In this document: in pieces, positions 59,325-64,000 of the stretch
How the letters are laid out: every line of letters starts with the position of its first letter
Numbering within the stretch: position 1 is the first letter of the stretch
DNA from: Ammoniphilus resinae
GTDB lineage: Bacteria > Bacillota > Bacilli > Aneurinibacillales > RAOX-1
Direction of reading: 5' to 3'
Assembly (NCBI RefSeq): GCF_017873965.1
Contig: NZ_JAGGKT010000002.1
Span: forward strand, 1-64,000
DNA length: 64,000 bases
Notes under the pieces: model-generated
What the model was told of the DNA's origin: nothing
Databases searched by the model: none
The model's input: the letters and a program-made list of their open reading frames with translations, nothing else
Translations under genes and position numbers: made by a program

Positions 59325-60479
59325 ATGAACACGGCAACCGCTCAAGGTTTACAAGTCATGACTGCCCAAGATGTAGCAAAAATGGTCATGAATAATGAAG
59401 AACTGTTTATTTTAGACGTTCGTAATGAAAGTGATTTTAATGATTGGAAAATTGAAGGCGAGAGTATTGAGATTATTAATATTCCTTACTTCGATCTATT
59501 AGATGGAGTGGACCCGGCACTATCGAAAATCCCTGAAAGTAAAAAAGTACTTGTTGTCTGTGCGAAAGAAGGCTCATCCAAGTTTGTGGGGGAACAAATT
59601 GTTGAAGCCGGAAGAGCAAATGTGTTTTATCTCCAAGGCGGCATGAAAACCTGGAGTGAACATCTGGAACCAGTCAAAGTGGGAGATTTAAAAGCTGGAG
59701 GAGAACTTTACCAATTTGTTCGGATTGGGAAGGGTTGTCTATCTTATATGATTATCTCCAATGGGGAGGCTGCGGTTATTGATACCGTGAGGATGACCAG
59801 TGTATTTGATGATTTTGCGAAATCACATCAAGCAAAAATCAAACACACCATGGATACGCATCTTCACGCCGATCATATCTCGGGGGGAAAACAGTTAGCT
59901 GACCGTGTAGGGGCTACGTACTGGTTACCGCCCAAGGATGCGGAGGAAGTTACCTTTTTATACAATAAACTGGAAGAAGGTCAGGACATCACGGTTGGGA
60001 ATACCACGGTGAAAATCCATCCGATCTACTCTCCTGGTCATACGATTGGCAGTACATCCTTCATTGTTGATGATCGCTACCTCTTGACGGGTGATATTCT
60101 ATTTGTAGAGTCCATTGGGCGACCTGATTTAGCTGGAAAAGCGGAAGATTGGGTGGGTGATTTACGACAAACTTTATATGATCGTTTTGCCAAGCTTTCC
60201 ATGGACCTTGAAGTCCTTCCTGCGCATTTTGGAAAAGTAAGTGAATTAGGGGAGCAAGGAAAAGTATCTGCCCGATTAGGCGATCTATTCAAGCAAAATC
60301 CTGGATTGCAAATTCATGATGAACAGGAATTTAGAAGAACGGTAACAGAAAACCTGCCACCACAGCCTAATGCCTATCAAGAAATTCGACAAACCAATAT
60401 GGGGAAAATGAAACCAACAGAAGATGAACAACAGGAAATGGAAATCGGTCCAAATCGTTGTGCTGTTCATGATAAATAA
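59325..60479 (+). CDS. Rhodanese-persulfide dioxygenase fusion (CstB-like)
   Basis: A 384-residue protein. Residues about 10-120 are a rhodanese with the active-loop Cys79 (VVCAKEGSS). Residues about 125-360 are an ETHE1-type metallo-beta-lactamase-fold persulfide dioxygenase, with THLHADH (179-184) binding iron, then SPGHTIGS and [16 protein letters not shown]. It would oxidise a low-molecular persulfide to sulfite and, with the rhodanese, form thiosulfate. The rhodanese is at the N-terminus, whereas CstB-type fusions are usually described with it C-terminal. A 50-residue C-terminal tail has a lone Cys (NRCAVHDK). Confidence 0.92.
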   Translation: MNTATAQGLQVMTAQDVAKMVMNNEELFILDVRNESDFNDWKIEGESIEIINIPYFDLLDGVDPALSKIPESKKVLVVCAKEGSSKFVGEQIVEAGRANVFYLQGGMKTWSEHLEPVKVGDLKAGGELYQFVRIGKGCLSYMIISNGEAAVIDTVRMTSVFDDFAKSHQAKIKHTMDTHLHADHISGGKQLADRVGATYWLPPKDAEEVTFLYNKLEEGQDITVGNTTVKIHPIYSPGHTIGSTSFIVDDRYLLTGDILFVESIGRPDLAGKAEDWVGDLRQTLYDRFAKLSMDLEVLPAHFGKVSELGEQGKVSARLGDLFKQNPGLQIHDEQEFRRTVTENLPPQPNAYQEIRQTNMGKMKPTEDEQQEMEIGPNRCAVHDK

Positions 60480-60495
60480 AAGGAGGAGTTAAAAA

Positions 60496-60723
60496 ATGCA
60501 AGCAGATAAAGTCATAGATGCAAAAGGGCTCGCCTGCCCGATGCCCATTGTCAAAACCAAGAAAGCCATGGATGAACTCGGATCAGGTCAGATCTTGGAA
60601 GTTCATGCCACAGATAAAGGAGCAAAAAATGACCTAGCGGCATGGGCGAAATCATCTGGACATGAGCTGTTAGAAGATCGGGAAGAAGACGGGGCGTTAA
60701 AATTCTGGATCAAGAAAGGGTAA
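60496..60723 (+). CDS. TusA-family sulfur carrier
   Basis: A 75-residue TusA protein with DAKGLACPMPIVKTKKAMDE (persulfide Cys in CPMP) and ATDKGAKNDLAAWAKSSGHE. It is very similar to the TusA half of the first operon gene, so one was likely copied from the other. It delivers sulfur within the pathway. AAAGGAGGAG precedes the ATG, 16 nt after the dioxygenase gene. Confidence 0.94.
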   Translation: MQADKVIDAKGLACPMPIVKTKKAMDELGSGQILEVHATDKGAKNDLAAWAKSSGHELLEDREEDGALKFWIKKG

Positions 60724-60766
60724 CGACTCGTTACCCTCTTTCCAGACATAGGAATGGGGAAAACGA

Positions 60767-61564
60767 ATGGACATCTTGCTTTATATCATCATGTTCGGCT
60801 TAGGTTTGTTTGGATCGTTTTTTTCTGGGCTGCTCGGGATTGGCGGGGCGATTATCAATTACCCCCTAATCTTGTATATCCCGCCATTATTTGGTGCCGG
60901 CCAGTTTACGGCGCAAGAAGTATCATCCATCAGTATGTTTCAGGTACTATTTGCCTCCTTATCGGGGGTACTCGCTTTTCGCAAGCAGAGTAAAGGTTCG
61001 GACGTGAGCGTCATTCATAAAGGACTTGTCATCCAAATGGGAATTAGTATTATGATCGGAAGCTTATTGGGTGGATTGAGTTCAAGATTTTTATCAGGAG
61101 AAACTATTAACGTTGTATATGGAGTTTTAGCCATTATTGCTGTCATCTTAATGCTCATTCCGAGAAAGGGAAATAAAGAAAATATATCTTTGGAGGATAT
61201 CTCTTATAATCAAACGATCGCGATGGTGTCTGCATTTTTAGTAGGGATTGTGTCTGGAATCGTCGGAGCTGGTGGAGCTTTTATCTTAATTCCTATTATG
61301 TTAACCGTGTTAAAGATTCCAACTCGAGTTACGATTGCTTCTTCTTTAGCGATCGTTTTGATCTCCGCAATTGGAGGTGTGATTGGAAAACTAGGGGCTG
61401 GTCATATCCCAATTCTTCCTACGCTCTTTACTGTCATAGGAAGTCTTATTGGGGCTCCTATTGGTTCTAAGGTTTCGAAGATCGTGAATGTACGCTATCT
61501 TAGATATGCTTTAGTGTTCTTGATTTCGATGACGGCAATTAAAATTTGGATGTCAATACTATAA
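60767..61564 (+). CDS. TauE/SafE-family membrane transporter
   Basis: A 265-residue membrane protein with about eight transmembrane segments in two repeats; each repeat has the family motif, SGLLGIGGAIINYPLI and GIVSGIVGAGGAFILIPIM. TauE/SafE proteins export sulfite, sulfoacetate or thiosulfate-like anions, which fits removal of the products of the persulfide dioxygenase. It starts 43 nt after tusA. Confidence 0.92.
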   Translation: MDILLYIIMFGLGLFGSFFSGLLGIGGAIINYPLILYIPPLFGAGQFTAQEVSSISMFQVLFASLSGVLAFRKQSKGSDVSVIHKGLVIQMGISIMIGSLLGGLSSRFLSGETINVVYGVLAIIAVILMLIPRKGNKENISLEDISYNQTIAMVSAFLVGIVSGIVGAGGAFILIPIMLTVLKIPTRVTIASSLAIVLISAIGGVIGKLGAGHIPILPTLFTVIGSLIGAPIGSKVSKIVNVRYLRYALVFLISMTAIKIWMSIL

Positions 61565-61582
61565 CGATGAGGAGGATCCATC

Positions 61583-61900
61583 ATGGCAGTTACATTTAAA
61601 GAATACATCCCAGAAGAGGTCATGGAACGGATTAGAAGAAAAGATGATATTGAAATTATTGACGTTCGCGAGCCTGAAGAGTGGGAAGCTGGTCATATTC
61701 CTCAGGCGAAACACATTCCGTTGGGAGAACTACCTGAACGTTTCCATGAACTAAACAAAGAGAAAGAAACGATCATGGTATGTCGAAGCGGCAATCGCAG
61801 CGCAAAAGCTTGCAGCTTTTTATCCGAAAAAGGAATTCGTGTGACGAATATGGCAGGTGGAATGCTGCAGTGGACGGGGGAAATAAAAACAGGAAAGTAG
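61583..61900 (+). CDS. Single-domain rhodanese
   Basis: A 105-residue soluble rhodanese with IIDVREPEEWEAGHIPQAKH and the active loop VCRSGNRSAKAC (CRSGNR type, found in thiosulfate or GlpE-like sulfurtransferases). A second Cys lies 9 residues after the first. GAGGAGGATCC precedes the ATG. It is in the same operon, 18 nt after tauE. Confidence 0.93.
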   Translation: MAVTFKEYIPEEVMERIRRKDDIEIIDVREPEEWEAGHIPQAKHIPLGELPERFHELNKEKETIMVCRSGNRSAKACSFLSEKGIRVTNMAGGMLQWTGEIKTGK

Positions 61901-61919
61901 GATAGAAAGAAGGGGAAAA

Positions 61920-62306
61920 ATGGATTCGTCAACAATTATAAATATTTTAGCAGTATTGGCTATAGCGTGGTTTTTCTACTCCCGATTTGCTCCAACAAAG
62001 GGACTGAAAAATCTAAATGCAGAATCCTTTTCAGGTGAGCTGAAGAAAAATTCAAATCAGGTTCTTATTGATGTAAGAGAACCCGGTGAATTTCGAAGTG
62101 GATCCATTCCAGGTTCGATTAATATACCTTTATCCCAATTAAAGAATCGAATCGTAGAAATCCCAAAGGATAAGGCCGTGTTTTTGTATTGTCGCAGTGG
62201 GATGCGCAGCAAACAGGCAGGTAAAATCTTATCCAAAGCAGGATTCTCCGACTTGGTAAACCTACAGGGAGGGATTATGTCCTATCAGGGGAAATTAAAA
62301 AAATAA
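61920..62306 (+). CDS. Membrane-anchored rhodanese
   Basis: A 128-residue protein with an N-terminal transmembrane helix (IINILAVLAIAWFFYSRFAP, residues 6-25) followed by a rhodanese domain: VLIDVREPGEFRSGSIPGSI and the active loop YCRSGMRSKQAG. The anchor places the catalytic domain at the membrane, probably on the cytosolic face because positive residues follow the helix. Last gene of the operon; a terminator follows at once. Confidence 0.92.
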   Translation: MDSSTIINILAVLAIAWFFYSRFAPTKGLKNLNAESFSGELKKNSNQVLIDVREPGEFRSGSIPGSINIPLSQLKNRIVEIPKDKAVFLYCRSGMRSKQAGKILSKAGFSDLVNLQGGIMSYQGKLKK

Positions 62307-62308
62307 GT

Positions 62309-62341
62309 GAAAAAGCACCTTCGTTCATGGGGTGCTTTTTC
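62309..62341. terminator. Rho-independent terminator
   Basis: GAAAAAGCACC (62309-62319) pairs perfectly with GGTGCTTTTTC (62331-62341); the arm itself supplies the T-run. Confidence 0.9.
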
Positions 62342-62383
62342 ATTATAAAAGGAAAACTTTATCAAATCTTAATAAAAGCCTTT

Positions 62384-62389
62384 TATAAT
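62384..62389 (+). promoter_or_regulatory. -10 element of the two-component operon
   Basis: A perfect TATAAT 20 nt before the response-regulator ATG. The -35 region (TTATCA near 62359) is poor, so an activator, perhaps the regulator itself, may be needed. Confidence 0.45.
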
Positions 62390-62409
62390 GAAGAACGCAG
62401 AGGTGTGAG

Positions 62410-63099
62410 ATGAATACAAAAGGTAAATCGATTTTAATCGTTGAAGATGATCCAAAAATTCGACAACTTATCAAGCTTTACTTAGAAAAAGAAGGTTATG
62501 AAGTGTTTGAAGCAAAGGATGGTGAAGAGGCGAAAGAGAAGTTTAATCATTACGACCCTTGCTTTATCATTCTCGATCTGATGCTTCCTGTGGTCAGTGG
62601 GGAAGAGGTTTGCGAATGGATCCGCATTGAGAAGAAAGGGGAAGTTCCGATCTTGATGGTTTCCGCGAAGGTAGATGAAGAAGATCGGATAAAAGGTCTG
62701 CGAATGGGTGCCGATGATTATGTAACGAAACCCTTTAGTCCCGGTGAACTTGTCGCTAGGGTGGAGTCTGTCCTGCGGAGAACGGCGAATCGTTGCAGTA
62801 AGATTACCTATCGGGGGGTGACCGTGAAGCCCGTACGTGGGGAGGCCCATTATCGTGGAGAGACGATCCCTTTAACACAGCACGAATTCAAACTTCTCTA
62901 TTTCATGATGAGGCATCCCAATCAGATTTTAACGAGAGAGCAGATTGTCGATGAATTGTATCCAAATCAAGAGAAGATTGTCAGTGAACGCACGATTGAC
63001 GTGCATGTTGGAAAACTGAGAGAGAAGGTTCAGGCAGATGGCGAACATCCATTGATCGAAACGGTGAGAGGAATGGGGTATCGATTTGTGGCTTTTTAG
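62410..63099 (+). CDS. OmpR/PhoB-family response regulator
   Basis: A 229-residue regulator. The receiver has the acidic pair IVEDDPKIRQL, the phosphoacceptor Asp56 (FIILDLMLP) and the Lys of YVTKPFSPGEL. The DNA-binding winged helix has LTQHEFKLLYFMMRHPNQIL and ERTIDVHVGKLREKV with GMGYRF. It overlaps the downstream kinase gene by 14 nt, so the pair is translated together. The GAGGTGTGAGATG start context is normal. Confidence 0.95.
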   Translation: MNTKGKSILIVEDDPKIRQLIKLYLEKEGYEVFEAKDGEEAKEKFNHYDPCFIILDLMLPVVSGEEVCEWIRIEKKGEVPILMVSAKVDEEDRIKGLRMGADDYVTKPFSPGELVARVESVLRRTANRCSKITYRGVTVKPVRGEAHYRGETIPLTQHEFKLLYFMMRHPNQILTREQIVDELYPNQEKIVSERTIDVHVGKLREKVQADGEHPLIETVRGMGYRFVAF

Positions 63100-64000
63100 A
63101 AGTAACAGTCTGTTGTGGAAGTTAATGTTGATTAACAGTGCTGTCATTCTCCTCACGATTTGGTTTGCAGGTTTTTCCGTGAAGGAATTTGCGTGTTTAT
63201 TAGTGGAACGATACCAAATGATAGGAGACGAAAAAGGCGCTTTATTTAATCAGACGTTGCAAGTCTACCTTTTAAAAGCCAGCATTGCGGCGATCCTGGT
63301 TACTGGCTTCCTTCATTATTTCTTTGTCCGAAAGCTAATTCGTCCTTTAAAACAATTGGCACAATCAGCTCGAAGTATGGCAAAAGGCAGTTTCCCGAAA
63401 CCGTTACCCATTTCTTCCAAGGACGAGATTGGTTCGCTTACATCGGATTTCAATTTTTTGGTACAGAAACTGAAGGAAATGGAAGAAAACAGAAACAAAA
63501 TGATCATGGATATTTCGCATGAATTGCGTACACCTTTAACCAATATCAATGGTTACTTAGAAGGATTAAGTTCAGGTGTGATGCAGGGCAACCCGGAATT
63601 GTTCGCCTCCTTACTTGAAGAATCACAGCACATCAGCCGCTTGGTGGATCAGATCCATCAATTACACCGTTGGCAATCCAAGAAAAAATTTGAAACGAAA
63701 ACGATTCGTTTGGATGAGTTGATACGAAATTGTGTGGCCCAATTTCAATTGGAATTTGAGAATCATGGCATTCAGCTTGATGGTGAGCTTGAGAGTTGTC
63801 TGATGAAAGTCGATGAAGATGGGATCAAGCAAGTGATGTACAATCTTCTTCGTAATGCGGTCAAATATGATGTTGGCGGATGGATCAAGATTCATGCACG
63901 AACTATCGGGCATGCTTATGAAGTCGTTGTGACGAACCAAGGTCAACCCATTCCGGCATCCTTATCGGAGCAAGTTTTTGAACGATTTTATCGGCTGGAC
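63086..64000 (+). CDS. Sensor histidine kinase (partial, runs off the window)
   Basis: Starting at TTG 63086, inside the end of the response-regulator gene, the frame is open to the window edge (305 codons). Two transmembrane segments (about 12-30 and 62-80) flank a very short, about 30-residue, outside loop. Then come a HAMP domain (VRKLIRPLKQLAQSARSMAK), the HisKA domain with His145 (MIMDISHELRTPLTNINGYL) and the start of the ATPase domain, with the N box YNLLRNAVKYD and FERFYRLD at the edge. The small sensor loop is typical of membrane-stress kinases. The 3' end is missing. Confidence 0.92.
   Translation, partial: MWLFRSNSLLWKLMLINSAVILLTIWFAGFSVKEFACLLVERYQMIGDEKGALFNQTLQVYLLKASIAAILVTGFLHYFFVRKLIRPLKQLAQSARSMAKGSFPKPLPISSKDEIGSLTSDFNFLVQKLKEMEENRNKMIMDISHELRTPLTNINGYLEGLSSGVMQGNPELFASLLEESQHISRLVDQIHQLHRWQSKKKFETKTIRLDELIRNCVAQFQLEFENHGIQLDGELESCLMKVDEDGIKQVMYNLLRNAVKYDVGGWIKIHARTIGHAYEVVVTNQGQPIPASLSEQVFERFYRLD

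Overview
The window comes from an endospore-forming, low-to-moderate GC Bacillota, probably Bacillales of the Paenibacillaceae/Aneurinibacillus kind. The evidence is AGGAGG-type ribosome binding sites, many TTG and GTG starts, a sporulation-type sensor kinase, spore-surface-like proteins, a YdjO-type protein and dense Rho-independent terminators. I cannot name the species. No rRNA, tRNA, CRISPR array or intact insertion sequence was seen.

The most striking result is two genes, 2.7 kb apart, whose reading frames are intact except for one in-frame TGA exactly where the family has a redox-active cysteine. One is a peroxiredoxin (3052-3672, minus; TGA at the peroxidatic Cys). The other is a Lpd/mercuric-reductase-like flavoprotein (6330-7688, plus; TGA at the second Cys of CxxxxC). 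In both, a hairpin with a GGU apical loop lies 18-20 nt after the TGA, the geometry of a bacterial SECIS element. They are best read as selenocysteine proteins that ordinary annotation would split or call pseudogenes.

Layout. 0-0.6 kb: gene debris (DUF5348 fragment, UDP-galactopyranose mutase 3' remnant). 0.6-8.6 kb: GT-like protein, KinB-like kinase, PrxU, a spore-type VCBS protein, BCCT transporter and the flavoprotein. 8.6-13.6 kb: small proteins, a PAS-GGDEF remnant, DUF523, YbaK, palindrome repeats, a glycosyltransferase. 13.9-19.8 kb: a CDP-deoxysugar locus (RfbF, RfbG, epimerase, glycosyltransferase, GNAT, DegT aminotransferase) followed by an R2lox-like oxidase. 19.9-24.5 kb: esterase/PadR pair, then an acyl-CoA dehydrogenase-MaoC-CaiB catabolic operon. 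24.5-26.6 kb: spore-surface protein and a second, tail-less FtsZ.

27.2-36.2 kb is one long operon for a 2-hydroxy acid: two RraA-like lyases, a DUF1932 dehydrogenase, an isopropylmalate/tartrate-type dehydrogenase, a LarA racemase, an Ldh2-type dehydrogenase and a tripartite tricarboxylate transporter (TctA, TctC, TctB). 36.5-38 kb has a frameshifted oxidoreductase, a 52-bp hairpin array and a GNAT protein. 39.2-42.0 kb is kynU-kynA-kynB (tryptophan to anthranilate). 43.6-49.7 kb holds a YeiH-type transporter and a GntR-linked oxidoreductase operon, bracketed by two copies of the same pair of short repeats.

51.1-64 kb: a LysR/YxjG pair, then thiol and sulfur metabolism. TrxB, DUF302 and a methyltransferase are followed by an Lgt-like protein, CcdA and ResA, and then a persulfide-handling operon (TusA-rhodanese, DsrE-like, rhodanese-persulfide dioxygenase, TusA, TauE, two rhodaneses). 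The trxB and sulfur-operon promoters both carry a CstR-like operator on the -10 box, suggesting joint control by reactive sulfur. A two-component system runs off the right edge.
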